Shown here: piece by piece, positions 1 to 8,700 of the stretch
Position numbering within the stretch: position 1 is the stretch's first letter
Layout of the letters: each line of letters starts with the position of its first letter
Assembly (NCBI RefSeq): GCF_000787775.1
Contig: NZ_BBPM01000010.1
Location: 62,001-126,000, forward strand
Direction of reading: 5' to 3'
Origin: Streptacidiphilus carbonis
GTDB lineage: Bacteria; Actinomycetota; Actinomycetes; Streptomycetales; Streptomycetaceae
DNA: 64,000 nucleotides
Position numbers and translations under genes: made by a program
Notes under the pieces: generated by a model
Databases searched by the model: none
What the model was told of the DNA's origin: nothing
What the model saw: only the letters and a program-made list of their open reading frames with translations

Positions 1-1
1 C

Positions 2-1315
2 CTGGACGCCGCGGTCGCCGCAGCCCGGAAGGCGTTCGACGAGGGGCCCTGGGGGCGGACCTCGGGGCGCGAGCGCTCGCGCGTGCTCAACCGGGTCGCG
101 GAGCTGATCCGGCAACGCGAGGACGAACTCGTCGCGGTCGAGAGCCTCGACGTCGGCAAGCCGGTGAGCCTGTGTCGCGCCGTCGACGTGACCACCGCCG
201 CCGAGGTGTACGAGTACTTCGCCGCGCTCGCGCAGGGCGCCGACGGCGCGGCACGACAGATCCCGCTCCCCGTGCACGCCTACTCCCGCCGCGAACCGCT
301 GGGCGTGGTCGGCGCGATCACCCCCTTCAACTTCCCGCTGATCCTGAGCACCTCCAAGCTCGCGCCGGCCCTGGCCGCCGGCAACACCGTGGTGCACAAG
401 CCCGCGGAGGAAACCCCGCTCAGCGCACTGCTGATGGCGGAGATCCTGGCCGAGGCCGGGGTGCCGGACGGCGTGGTCAACGTGGTGACCGGCAGCGGTC
501 CGGTCGTCGGCGAGGCCCTGCTGCGCCACCCCGGCGTCGACAAGATCGCCTTCACCGGCTCCACGGCGATCGGACGGCACGCGGCGAGCACGGCGGGGGA
601 AGCGCTCAAGCCCGTCACCATGGAACTCGGCGGCAACGCGGCGCAGATCGTCTTCGAGGACGCGGACCTGGACAAGGCGATCGGCTCGGCGATCAAGGGC
701 TTCGTCTTCAACACCGGCCAGTTCTGCATGGGCGGACCACGGCTGCTGGTCCACCGCTCGCTGTACGGCACGATCCTGGAGATCCTGGCCGGCGCCGTCG
801 CCGGGGTGCCGCTCGGCGACCCGTTCGACCCCGCCACCGTCATCGGCCCGATGGCGGGTGAGCGGCACCTTGCCAAGGTCGAGGAGTACGTACGGATCGC
901 CAAGGAGGACGGCGGCCGGATCGTCGCCGGAGGTGCGCGTCTCGACCTCGACGGCGGCTACTACTACCGGCCGACCGTCATCGCCGACCTGGGCAACGAC
1001 TCCCGCGCCGTGCAGGAGGAGATCTTCGGCCCGGTGCTGACCGTGCAAGCCTTCGACACCGAGGACGAAGCGGTGGCCCTGGCCAACAGCACGCCCTACG
1101 GACTCGCCTCGGGCCTGCAGACCAGGGACCTGGCCCGGGCCCACCGGGTCGCGGCGCGCCTGCAGGCGGGCATCGTCTGGGTCAACGACTGGGCGATGCT
1201 CGACCCGGCGATCCCCTTCGGCGGCGTGAAGCAGTCCGGCTTCGGCCGCGAGTACGGCCCCGAGGCACTGGAGTCGTACACCAGGGTCAAGTCCGTCGTC
1301 ATCTCCCTCGCCTGA
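2..1315 (+). CDS. Aldehyde dehydrogenase (5' end outside the window)
   Basis: NAD(P)-dependent oxidation of an aldehyde to a carboxylate, cytoplasmic. The open frame runs in from the left edge: codons from base 2 read LDAAVAAARKAFDEGPWGR, the usual N-terminal stretch of the family, so an internal start at base 83 would be wrong. About 437 residues are visible; the family is about 480-500. The general-base Glu lies in the MELGG motif (codon 623-625) and the nucleophile Cys in NTGQFCMGG (codon 725-727); the C-terminal PFGGVKQSGFGRE motif is intact. It is followed after 28 bases by a zinc alcohol dehydrogenase, so the pair probably works alcohol to aldehyde to acid, as in aromatic or terpenoid alcohol degradation. 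Substrate cannot be told from sequence. Confidence 0.95.
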   Translation: MDAAVAAARKAFDEGPWGRTSGRERSRVLNRVAELIRQREDELVAVESLDVGKPVSLCRAVDVTTAAEVYEYFAALAQGADGAARQIPLPVHAYSRREPLGVVGAITPFNFPLILSTSKLAPALAAGNTVVHKPAEETPLSALLMAEILAEAGVPDGVVNVVTGSGPVVGEALLRHPGVDKIAFTGSTAIGRHAASTAGEALKPVTMELGGNAAQIVFEDADLDKAIGSAIKGFVFNTGQFCMGGPRLLVHRSLYGTILEILAGAVAGVPLGDPFDPATVIGPMAGERHLAKVEEYVRIAKEDGGRIVAGGARLDLDGGYYYRPTVIADLGNDSRAVQEEIFGPVLTVQAFDTEDEAVALANSTPYGLASGLQTRDLARAHRVAARLQAGIVWVNDWAMLDPAIPFGGVKQSGFGREYGPEALESYTRVKSVVISLA

Positions 1316-1343
1316 AAACCCTTGGCTGAAAGGCACGTTCGTC

Positions 1344-2447
1344 ATGACCACCACCACTGCCGCGGTAGTCGAGTCCGCCGGCGCCGGTTTCTCCCTGACC
1401 GAGGTCGACCTGGCCGCCCCCCGCCCGGACGAGGTGCTCGTCCGTATGGTCACGGCCGGGTTGTGCCACACCGACCTCGGGGTCGCGGGCGGCGGACTGC
1501 CCTTCCCGCTCCCCGGCGTCCTCGGCCACGAGGGCGCGGGCGTGGTGGAGGCGGTCGGCTCCGCGGTGACCCGGGTCCGTCCCGGCGACCAGGTGCTGCT
1601 GTCCTTCACCTCGTGCGGGGGCTGCGCCAACTGCCGGGACGGGCACCCCGCCTACTGCGCGACCTGGCTCCCGCTGAACCTCCTCGGCGGCGCCCGCGCC
1701 GACGGATCGCCCACCATCGGCCGAGGCGGCGAGGCGATCGGCGGGCACTTCTTCGGCCAGTCCTGCTTCGCCCGTCACGCGCTCGTCGACGAGCGCAGCC
1801 TGGTCAAGGTTCCCGACAGCGCGCCGCTGGACCTGCTCGCACCGCTCGGCTGCGGCGTGCTGACCGGGGTGGGGGCGGTCTGGAACGTCCTGCGCCCGCG
1901 CCCCGGCGCCAGCCTCCTGGTGACCGGAGCCGGTGCCGTCGGCCTGTCCGCCGTGATGGCGTCCCGGCTCACAGCGGCCACCCAGGTCATCGTGGTGGAC
2001 CGGGTGGCGACCCGGCTGGAGCTGGCGCGCGAGCTCGGTGCCACCCACACCGTCGACACCACCACGACCGACCTGGCCGAGGCCGTCGCCGAGATCACCG
2101 GCGGCCGGGGCGCCGACGGCCTGGTGGAGTCCACCGGGAACACAGCGGTCGCCGGCGCGGCCATCGCCACCCTCGCCGCCCGTGGCACCGCCGCGCTGGT
2201 CGGCGCACCACCGTTCGGCTCGACCGTCCCACTGGACGTCAACTTCATGCTGCCGGGCCGCAGGGTCGTCGGCGTGACCCTCGGCGACGGCGAGACCGAG
2301 TCGCTGATCCCGGTCCTGGCCGAACTGGTGGCCTCGGGGCGGCTACCGATCGAACGCCTGGTCAGGCACTACAAGTTCGAGGAGATCCAGCGCGCGGTCG
2401 GCGACATGCTCTCCGGGGCGGTCGTCAAGCCGGTCCTCCGGTTCTGA
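1344..2447 (+). CDS. Zinc-dependent alcohol dehydrogenase, aryl-alcohol (XylB-like) type
   Basis: Medium-chain dehydrogenase of 367 residues, oxidising a primary, probably aromatic, alcohol with NAD. Catalytic zinc ligands are the Cys of LCHTD, the His of GHEGAG and the Cys of LGCGVLTG; the structural zinc lobe CGGCANCRDGHPAYC has all four Cys. The cofactor fold carries GAGAVG. The run LGCGVLTGVGAVWNVLRPRPG resembles benzyl-alcohol dehydrogenases. The ATG follows the aldehyde dehydrogenase stop by 28 bases on the same strand, with a GGCTGAAAGG-like ribosome site, so the two form an operon converting an alcohol to an acid. The aryl assignment is by remembered similarity, not by a search. Confidence 0.93.
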   Translation: MTTTTAAVVESAGAGFSLTEVDLAAPRPDEVLVRMVTAGLCHTDLGVAGGGLPFPLPGVLGHEGAGVVEAVGSAVTRVRPGDQVLLSFTSCGGCANCRDGHPAYCATWLPLNLLGGARADGSPTIGRGGEAIGGHFFGQSCFARHALVDERSLVKVPDSAPLDLLAPLGCGVLTGVGAVWNVLRPRPGASLLVTGAGAVGLSAVMASRLTAATQVIVVDRVATRLELARELGATHTVDTTTTDLAEAVAEITGGRGADGLVESTGNTAVAGAAIATLAARGTAALVGAPPFGSTVPLDVNFMLPGRRVVGVTLGDGETESLIPVLAELVASGRLPIERLVRHYKFEEIQRAVGDMLSGAVVKPVLRF

Positions 2448-2743
2448 CCTCTGAGGACGCCCAGGACGCCGAGGCGCCCGCGCGCCGCTCGGCGCTGCTG
2501 CACCACCTGGCAACAGCCCTCGGCTCCCGCGTCACGCCCTCGGCAGAACAGCTCGTGATCACGCCGGCTCGAAGGGGCGGCATGCGCGGGGTTCCTTACG
2601 ACAGCGCCCGTCGAAAGCGGACCCGCACCGCTGCTCCTGGTCGGGCGCAGGGTGTCCAGCAGCGGGGTACGGGCCGGCCGCGGCCAGTGGGCGGCCCACG
2701 GCGCACCGGCTGTGAGTTCAGCTGCCGAAGGCGGGACGCCTCC
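2448..2743. other. Non-coding gap between convergent genes; possible decayed fragment
   Basis: About 296 bases between convergent genes. One plus-strand frame reads ALLHHLATALGSRVTPSAE then QLVITPARRG, faintly like the aminotransferase half of MocR/GntR regulators, but it has no start and is too short to call. No obvious terminator hairpin was found. Confidence 0.3.
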
Positions 2744-3541
2744 TCAGCCGCATGCCGCCCGCCCCACCCAGTCCGTGATCAGTCGGGAGAGCTGCTCGGG
2801 ACGCTCCTCGTGCAGGTAATGGCCGCATCCCTCGAACAGTTCGACGCGGGAGCGCGGGTCCTTCACCGTGCGGCGGGCCCAGGAGGCGCGTTCGCGGCTG
2901 GTCATGACGGTCAGTACGGGGCAGGTCAGCGCCTTGAGCGCGGCCTCGGCGGCGGGCCGGGAGCCGATGGCGTCCGGTGCCAGGTACAGGGCCTCCCGGG
3001 CCGCGGCGAGCACCTGCGGATCCATGGCGGCCAGCACCTCCGCATGGCGTCGCCGCAGCGCCTGCGGGGTGGCGGCAACGTGCGAGCCGTCGGCGAAGCG
3101 CACCGCCCAGGCGCTGCCCTCGGCCAGCAACTGCCGCTGCTCGCGCGGAATCCGCAGCAACTCGGCCTCGTCCGCGCCGTAGGCGGGGTCGAGCACGACC
3201 AGGCCCGCCACCGCCGCCGGGTGGCCTGCCGCAAGGGCGACGACCGCCTGCGCACCCATGGAGTGGCCGACGGCGACCACCGGCGGCAGGTCGAGTCGCT
3301 CAAGCAGGCCCGCGAGGTCGCCGGCGAAGTCGGCCGGGGCGTAGCCGGTGGGCGGGGCGGAGGAGCGACCGTGGCCGCGCAGGTCGACGGCGAGGACCCG
3401 GCGCTCCGGGAGCCGCGCGATGAGCGGCAGCCACTCCGCGCTGTCGCCGCCCCAGCCATGCACCAGAACCAGCGGCACACCGGGTCCTGATCCGGTGTCG
3501 GTGTAGTGGATTCGCACCTCGGGGGTCTCCAGAACGCTCAT
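2744..3541 (-). CDS. Alpha/beta hydrolase
   Basis: 265-residue cytoplasmic alpha/beta-hydrolase. The oxyanion-hole HGWGG follows VLVHG near residue 30, the nucleophile Ser sits in GHSMG, and the catalytic His in the late GCGHYLHEE motif. The frame stays open far upstream, but ATG at 3541 starts a normal family N-terminus (MSVLETPEVRIHYTDTGSG), so the longer frame is not used. It is the last gene of the minus-strand sugar operon, about 190 bases after the GH43 gene, so it may be an esterase that trims acyl groups from the sugar substrate or may be independently transcribed. Exact substrate unknown. Confidence 0.88.
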   Translation of the reverse strand: MSVLETPEVRIHYTDTGSGPGVPLVLVHGWGGDSAEWLPLIARLPERRVLAVDLRGHGRSSAPPTGYAPADFAGDLAGLLERLDLPPVVAVGHSMGAQAVVALAAGHPAAVAGLVVLDPAYGADEAELLRIPREQRQLLAEGSAWAVRFADGSHVAATPQALRRRHAEVLAAMDPQVLAAAREALYLAPDAIGSRPAAEAALKALTCPVLTVMTSRERASWARRTVKDPRSRVELFEGCGHYLHEERPEQLSRLITDWVGRAACG

Positions 3542-3731
3542 GAGGCCGGAGCCAGTCGTAGCAGCGGTGCGCTGTGCGGACGCGGCAACCGTACCGTCAG
3601 CTCTCCGGCGGGCCGTCCCAGGACGCTTCCGCCTCGCCCGCCGCGTCGAACGGCGGTTCAACGGCCAGGGTCTGTCCCCGCAGTTCGGGTCAGTGCGCTG
3701 TTGCCCCAGCGCTGTTCCGTGGGCTTCGCGG

Positions 3732-5360
3732 TCACGGTCCGTTCTCCGGGTAGTCGATGGTGAGGTGGTCGACGTCGGCGCTGAAGCCGTCACCGTCATA
3801 GTCGTCGACCCGCAGCGCGGCGAACGCGCCGGTGAACCGCAGCAGGCCCTGGTAGTCGTCGGAGAGCGGGCGGCTCGACAGCGTCGGGCCCGTCCAACCG
3901 TCCTGGTGCGGTTGGGGCCCGGCCGAGAAGGTGATCGAGGGGCCGTCCAGGGCGAAGCGCAGGTGCAGTTCGGGCCAGTCGTCCACCGGCACCGGTTCGC
4001 CGAGCAGGGACGTGCCCGCGGGGGCGCTCTGCTCCAGGTGCAGCACCCGTCGCCCGGCATCGTCCAGGGTGAGGTAGAGGCTGTAGTGGCTGTGGCGGTC
4101 GTACCAGGCGACCAGGCCGGCCCGGTGGCCCGTGGTGCGCGGCCGTGCGTCGATCCGGGTGGCCACCCGTGCCGTCGGCTCCTCGATCCGGGTGGCGATC
4201 AGGCTCTGCTCGAAGACGGACGCGCTGGACTGCCCGCCGTGCAGTCGCAGCCGTCCGGGCCGGGTTTCGAGGTCGAGCCAGCCGGGCTGCACCCGCCGGC
4301 GCAGGGCCGACCAGCGGGTGCGATCGAGGCGGGGCGTGGTGAAGTCGTCGTGGAAGCCGGGGGCCACGGCGGCGCCGTCCGGGGTCCCGGACGGCGCTAC
4401 GGTCGATCGGACCCGGGTCCTGGCCTGTGTCCCCGTGACCGGGCGGCCTTCGTCGTCGGCCAGCCGCAGCCAGCCGTCCTGGGTCCAGGCCACCCGCTGC
4501 AGGCAGGTCTCCCGTCCGGTGACCGCGAACGGGCCCTGACTGTCGCGGCTCATCCGGGAGGCGAGGTGGGCCAGGTACCAGTCGCCATCCGGGGTACGCA
4601 CCAGTTCGCCGTGGCCGGCCTTCTGCAGCTCCCAGTCGGGGTTGTCCCGCGAGGTCAGCAGCGAATATTGCGGATCGGGCTCGAACGCGCCGTCCAGGGT
4701 TCGGCAGCGGCGCATGCTGATGCCGTGGTTGAAGCCGGTTCCGCCCTGAGCCAGCATCAGATAGTAGTAGCCGTCGTGCCAGTAGAGGTTGGGGCCCTCG
4801 ATCAGCCCGGTGTCGCGAGCGATGATGCGGCTCTCACCCACGAGCCCGCCGACCTTGGCGTCGTACTCCTGCAGGCTGATGCCGGCGAACCGTTCGCGAC
4901 CGGGGCGCGGGTCCCACTGCACGCCGACCAGCCAGTGCCGTCCGTCGTGGTCGTGGAACAGTGATGCGTCGAAGCCGCGCGAGTTCAGCCGGACCGGGTC
5001 GGACCAGGGGCCGGTGATGTCGGGGGCCGTGACGAGGTAGTTGTCCAGGTCCTTGGCGTCGCCGTCCATGGTCCTGATGATGCTCAGGACCAGCCAGAAC
5101 AGACCGTCGTGGTGGGAGAGGGAGGGTGCCCAGACCCCACCTGAGTCCGGTACGCCCCGCAGGTCGACCGCGCCACCGCTGTCCGCGGCGTGTCCGAGCG
5201 TGGTCCAGTGCACCAGGTCGCGTGAGTGGTGCAGCCGGACCAGCGGCGACCATTCGAAGGTGCTGGTCGCGAGGTAGTAGTCGGCGCCGACACGCAGGAA
5301 GGACGGATCCGGGTTGAAGCCACGCAGGACCGGGTTGACCAGATGAGTCGGATGGGACAT
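3732..5360 (-). CDS. Glycoside hydrolase family 43 (beta-xylosidase / arabinofuranosidase type)
   Basis: 542 residues without a signal peptide, so it acts in the cytoplasm on imported oligosaccharides. The five-bladed propeller of GH43 occupies roughly residues 8-310: NPVLRGFNPDPSF holds the general-base Asp, GFDASLFHDHDG the pKa-modulating Asp, and IEGPNLYW the general-acid Glu. The C-terminal 200 residues form the beta-sandwich (DUF1349/concanavalin-like) typical of GH43 subfamilies 11/12. The start is decided by AGGAGGG nine bases before ATG. It is part of the transporter operon and is the likely final hydrolase for the imported saccharide, xylo- or arabino-configured by family habit. Confidence 0.93.
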   Translation of the reverse strand: MSHPTHLVNPVLRGFNPDPSFLRVGADYYLATSTFEWSPLVRLHHSRDLVHWTTLGHAADSGGAVDLRGVPDSGGVWAPSLSHHDGLFWLVLSIIRTMDGDAKDLDNYLVTAPDITGPWSDPVRLNSRGFDASLFHDHDGRHWLVGVQWDPRPGRERFAGISLQEYDAKVGGLVGESRIIARDTGLIEGPNLYWHDGYYYLMLAQGGTGFNHGISMRRCRTLDGAFEPDPQYSLLTSRDNPDWELQKAGHGELVRTPDGDWYLAHLASRMSRDSQGPFAVTGRETCLQRVAWTQDGWLRLADDEGRPVTGTQARTRVRSTVAPSGTPDGAAVAPGFHDDFTTPRLDRTRWSALRRRVQPGWLDLETRPGRLRLHGGQSSASVFEQSLIATRIEEPTARVATRIDARPRTTGHRAGLVAWYDRHSHYSLYLTLDDAGRRVLHLEQSAPAGTSLLGEPVPVDDWPELHLRFALDGPSITFSAGPQPHQDGWTGPTLSSRPLSDDYQGLLRFTGAFAALRVDDYDGDGFSADVDHLTIDYPENGP

Positions 5361-5408
5361 GGGGTCAGACCCTCCTATGGGGGCTGTCGGTGCCGAGGGT
5401 CTCGCGCA

Positions 5409-5639
5409 CTACGGCTCTGGTCTGCTCCAGTGCGGCCTGGGGTGGTCGCCGTTCCCGGCGCAGAACACGACCGTGGTGAGATCGGTCTGGGAGGTCCACT
5501 CGGCGTAGTGGTCGAAGAACTCCCGCACCCGGGGCAGCGGGTCGGCGAAGTCCGGGAAGATCTTGGGGGTGAGCCAGAGGCAGACCTGCTGCCTCCGCCC
5601 CACACGCGCTCCCGGCCCGCCCGGGATCGGCTCAGCCAC
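5409..5639 (-). CDS. Short truncated-looking reading frame overlapping the upstream gene's stop
   Basis: 76 codons. GTG at 5639 overlaps the stop of the 989-residue gene (GTGGCTGA arrangement), which suggests translational coupling. The central part, CLWLTPKIFPDFADP followed by REFFDHYAEW and TTVVFCAGNGDH, has strong coding bias and reads like the opening strand of a TIM-barrel or glycosidase domain, then ends abruptly in a proline/arginine tail and a stop 49 bases before the GH43 gene. I do not recognise a family. Most likely it is the surviving N-terminal piece of a larger enzyme lost by deletion; alternatively a genuine small protein. Confidence 0.45.
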   Translation of the reverse strand: MAEPIPGGPGARVGRRQQVCLWLTPKIFPDFADPLPRVREFFDHYAEWTSQTDLTTVVFCAGNGDHPRPHWSRPEP

Positions 5640-8601
5640 GCTCGTCCCGGTGGAGCACCAGCGTGCTGAGCGGTGCGAGGGCGATGTGCCTGTCGTCGCT
5701 GACGTGCTTGCCGGTGGTCAGGTCGGTGGCCGATCCGAACGCCTTGCGGTGCGGCAGGGTGAAGGTCTTGTCGGTCGTGGTGTTCATGGCGATGTAGTAG
5801 TCGCCGTACTGGCAGAGGTAGAGCGGGGCCTTGCCGACCAGCATGCTCTCCACGCCGGTGAAGTGGACGCCGAGGGTGGGGTCGGGGACGTCGGCGGGGA
5901 TCGGCGCCAGCGGGTAGACGTCGCCGGCCAGTGACTGGTGCAGGGTGTCGCCGGGCGGCGGGAAGCCGCCCGGGGGGATGCCCGCCGCGCCGGGGTCGTT
6001 GATGGCGTAGTCCCACAGGATCCAGTCCAGTGCGGTGAAGGTCGCGCTCGTGGCACCGGAGCTGTTCTGACGGATCGTCGCGGAGCGCTGGTCGACCGGG
6101 GTGACGTGGTGAACCCGGGCGTAGTTGTTGACGCCCTGCCGGGCCCGCCAGTAGAGCGAGGCGTAGAGCAGTTCCTCACCGTTCTTGACGGCGACCACGC
6201 CGTCCTCCTCGTCGGCGAAGACGAAGGCAGGGGCGTTCCAGTCGGTGGGCAGCCGGTAGGGGCGCGAGGGGAGCGCCTGGTAGGCGTCCCAGTCCCGGGC
6301 CACCAGCCGGAAGGCGTTCAGGCCGACCCTGGTCCAGGAGTTGGAGGTCATCAGGTCCAGCTGCCGGTAGAACTGCCCGTCTGCGAACATCTCCTGGGTC
6401 CAGCCGATGATCTCCGGGTCCTTGAGGACGACGGCTGCCTGGATGGGGTGCGAGTCCCAGGCGGTGCGCTGGGCGTAGCCGACCTCGCCGGGGTAGACCT
6501 CGTTGCGCCAGCCGACGACGGTCTCCAGTCGGGCGACACGGCCGCCTGCCTCGTCGATGTCCAGGATGCGGAACTTGCTGCGGGCCTTGACCATCTTGAC
6601 GATCTGCGCCTTCAACGCGGGGTCGTCCTGGGGCTGGTAGCCGCGGGTGATCGACTCGTACATCATGATCAGCCAGTCGGTGACCTCGCCGTAGTTGCCG
6701 ACGTAGCCCAGCTCGCGGGTCAGGCCCTTGGCGGTGACCTGGTTGTAGGAGCGGCCGAGTGGAACGGTGGGGGTGCCGTCGGCTGCATCGGGGCCGAGGT
6801 AGGGGGTCAGCCCGACGGACTGGTACATGAAGCTGCGGGCCTTGTCCTCGGTCCACGCGAGGGCGGGGTCCAGCAGTCCCAGCGCCCGGTTGACCTGATA
6901 GAGGCCGATCGCGCAGATCTGGGTCTGGTTGGAGTAGTGCGGGAAGTGCTCGCGCCAGTAGTCGCGGCTGGCCTGCAGCATGGCCGTGTAGGCGGCGCGG
7001 CGGACCGGTGCGGCGTGGCTGCTGGCCGACGGGGCCAGCAGGGTGACGTCGTCGATCCAAGCGGTGCCGCCGTCGTGGACACCGATGAAGAGCCAGGCCG
7101 AGACTGCGGTCGCCGGGGTGGCCAGGGTGGTGGACAGGTAGGTCCAGTCGTAGGTTCCGGCGGGCGCGTAGACCTTGTTGTCGGTTCCGACGATGGCGCC
7201 GGCGGCGTTGTAGAAGAGCACGTCGAGGTAGATGCCGGTGCCGGTGAGATTCTGCCCCCTGACCCAGACGCCGTACTCGTAACTGCCCTGATCCAGGCTG
7301 ACCTTGGTGTTGTTGTTGACTGCTATCGCGTTCGCGCCGGTCGCGTTGTGTTCCAGCTTCATCGAGTAGGTGCCCGAGTGGGCGTAGGTCGAGTCGCGGC
7401 TCGCGGTGCCGTTGGCGGTCCACCCGGCCACCGACCAACCGGTGGCCGTGGTTCCGCTGCCGTTCTCGAAGCCGCCGTTCGTGATCGAGTACGGCGACCC
7501 GGTGACCTGCTGGTCCAGGCGGGTGCCGAGGTGCTCCCAGAGCAGCGCCAGGACCAGGCCGACCCGGCCGAAACCCTGCCACTGCTGGTCGGAACCGGTG
7601 AGTACGGCGGGACTCCTCTGCCAGGCGTTGTAGCGGCCGTCGATGGCCTGCAGGGTGCGGTCCAGCGCGGTGTCCGACTGGTAGCCGGAGCCGTCGGACC
7701 AGAAGTAGGACTCGGCCAGTTGCTGCATCGCCCAGCCGTCCAGGTTGGCCGGGTCGGCCGTGGTCAACAGGGCGGTGGTGTCCTTCAGCACCCGGGCCCT
7801 GACCGCGGTGAGCACCTCCGGGCCCTCGACCGTGCGCACGGCCGGGACCGGGGCGGCCCCCTGGACGTCGCCGGCCGGCGCGGTGAAGTACGGGTCGGTG
7901 TGTGTGTAGAGCCGGTAGACGGAGCGGGAGGGTGTGGTCATCCTGTAGTACAGCTGTGCCTGGTTCTGGCCGTAGGACCAGATCCGGCCCATCGAGCGGA
8001 TCTCCAGGGCGACCGAGGTCCTGCCTGTGGTGAGCTTCTCCGGGAGCGGCAGGGTGTGGAAGAAGAAGCGTCCCGGCGTGCGCGGCGCGGTGTCCAGGAT
8101 GTCGAGGTTGTCGACCTCGCCCTGGTCCTGGTAGCCGACCTGGAGACCCTCGCAGAAGAGTTGGAGACGCCACATGTTGGTCCCGCTGGCGTCCTCCGCG
8201 GAGCTGGAGTCGTACTCGTCGCCCCAGAGTTTGACGGTGACGTAGGTCGTGCCGGTGGGACTGCAGGCAAGGGTGAAGGAGAGCGTTCCGCCGTAGTAGC
8301 TGGCGGGGCTGGTCGGGTTGAGCACCCGGGCCGACTGACCCAGGCCCCCGGCAGTGACGGTGTCGGACAGGGTGGCGGTCAGGGCGTGGGCGGTCTCGGA
8401 AGCGGCGTCGCCCAGGACCAGGGTGTCCAGAAGGCCGGCGCCGGCGGACCGCTTGGACGCCGGCTGGGTCGGGGCGGTCGTGGTGCCGAAGATGGTGGCC
8501 GCCTGGGCGGAAGGGATTCCGCCGAGCCAGCCGACGCCTGCGGCGGCCCCGGCGGCTCCGGCGTACTTCAGGAGATCGCGACGCGCGGGGGTTTCGGGCA
8601 T
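5632..8601 (-). CDS. Tat-exported 989-residue protein with inserted carbohydrate-binding module
   Basis: Signal: twin-arginine motif RRDLLK at residues 7-12 and a hydrophobic Ala/Gly segment to about residue 35. Residues 55-250 look like a beta-sandwich. Residues about 370-523 are a CBM4/9/CBM22-like jelly roll, from SITNGGFENGSG to AWIDDVTLLAP, inserted in a longer alpha-rich region (about 255-370 and 530-790, many Trp and aromatic residues) suggestive of an (alpha/alpha) toroid, as in polysaccharide lyases and heparinase-like enzymes. A C-terminal beta domain closes the protein. GGAAGG precedes the ATG. It lies between the binding protein and GH43 genes, so an extracellular depolymerase feeding the transporter is the best guess; no catalytic residues could be assigned. 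Confidence 0.85.
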   Translation of the reverse strand: MPETPARRDLLKYAGAAGAAAGVGWLGGIPSAQAATIFGTTTAPTQPASKRSAGAGLLDTLVLGDAASETAHALTATLSDTVTAGGLGQSARVLNPTSPASYYGGTLSFTLACSPTGTTYVTVKLWGDEYDSSSAEDASGTNMWRLQLFCEGLQVGYQDQGEVDNLDILDTAPRTPGRFFFHTLPLPEKLTTGRTSVALEIRSMGRIWSYGQNQAQLYYRMTTPSRSVYRLYTHTDPYFTAPAGDVQGAAPVPAVRTVEGPEVLTAVRARVLKDTTALLTTADPANLDGWAMQQLAESYFWSDGSGYQSDTALDRTLQAIDGRYNAWQRSPAVLTGSDQQWQGFGRVGLVLALLWEHLGTRLDQQVTGSPYSITNGGFENGSGTTATGWSVAGWTANGTASRDSTYAHSGTYSMKLEHNATGANAIAVNNNTKVSLDQGSYEYGVWVRGQNLTGTGIYLDVLFYNAAGAIVGTDNKVYAPAGTYDWTYLSTTLATPATAVSAWLFIGVHDGGTAWIDDVTLLAPSASSHAAPVRRAAYTAMLQASRDYWREHFPHYSNQTQICAIGLYQVNRALGLLDPALAWTEDKARSFMYQSVGLTPYLGPDAADGTPTVPLGRSYNQVTAKGLTRELGYVGNYGEVTDWLIMMYESITRGYQPQDDPALKAQIVKMVKARSKFRILDIDEAGGRVARLETVVGWRNEVYPGEVGYAQRTAWDSHPIQAAVVLKDPEIIGWTQEMFADGQFYRQLDLMTSNSWTRVGLNAFRLVARDWDAYQALPSRPYRLPTDWNAPAFVFADEEDGVVAVKNGEELLYASLYWRARQGVNNYARVHHVTPVDQRSATIRQNSSGATSATFTALDWILWDYAINDPGAAGIPPGGFPPPGDTLHQSLAGDVYPLAPIPADVPDPTLGVHFTGVESMLVGKAPLYLCQYGDYYIAMNTTTDKTFTLPHRKAFGSATDLTTGKHVSDDRHIALAPLSTLVLHRDERG

Positions 8602-8700
8602 GGCTGTGCCTTCCTGTGCGCGGGTGGAGCGGGGAAGGTGGTGGCGAGCGGTTGCGGGCGCCGCCGGCTCGCACCGGGCGACGAGGAGGTGGGCGCGTCC

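Noticed and set aside
172-861. Long Arg-rich open frames antisense or out of frame with the aldehyde dehydrogenase
   Set aside because: Composition is Arg/Gly/Pro only and the in-frame enzyme with all catalytic motifs occupies the same bases; typical GC-bias shadow.
2448-2743. Remnant of a MocR-type aminotransferase regulator
   Set aside because: The similarity covers about 25 residues without a diagnostic motif; not strong enough for a pseudogene call.
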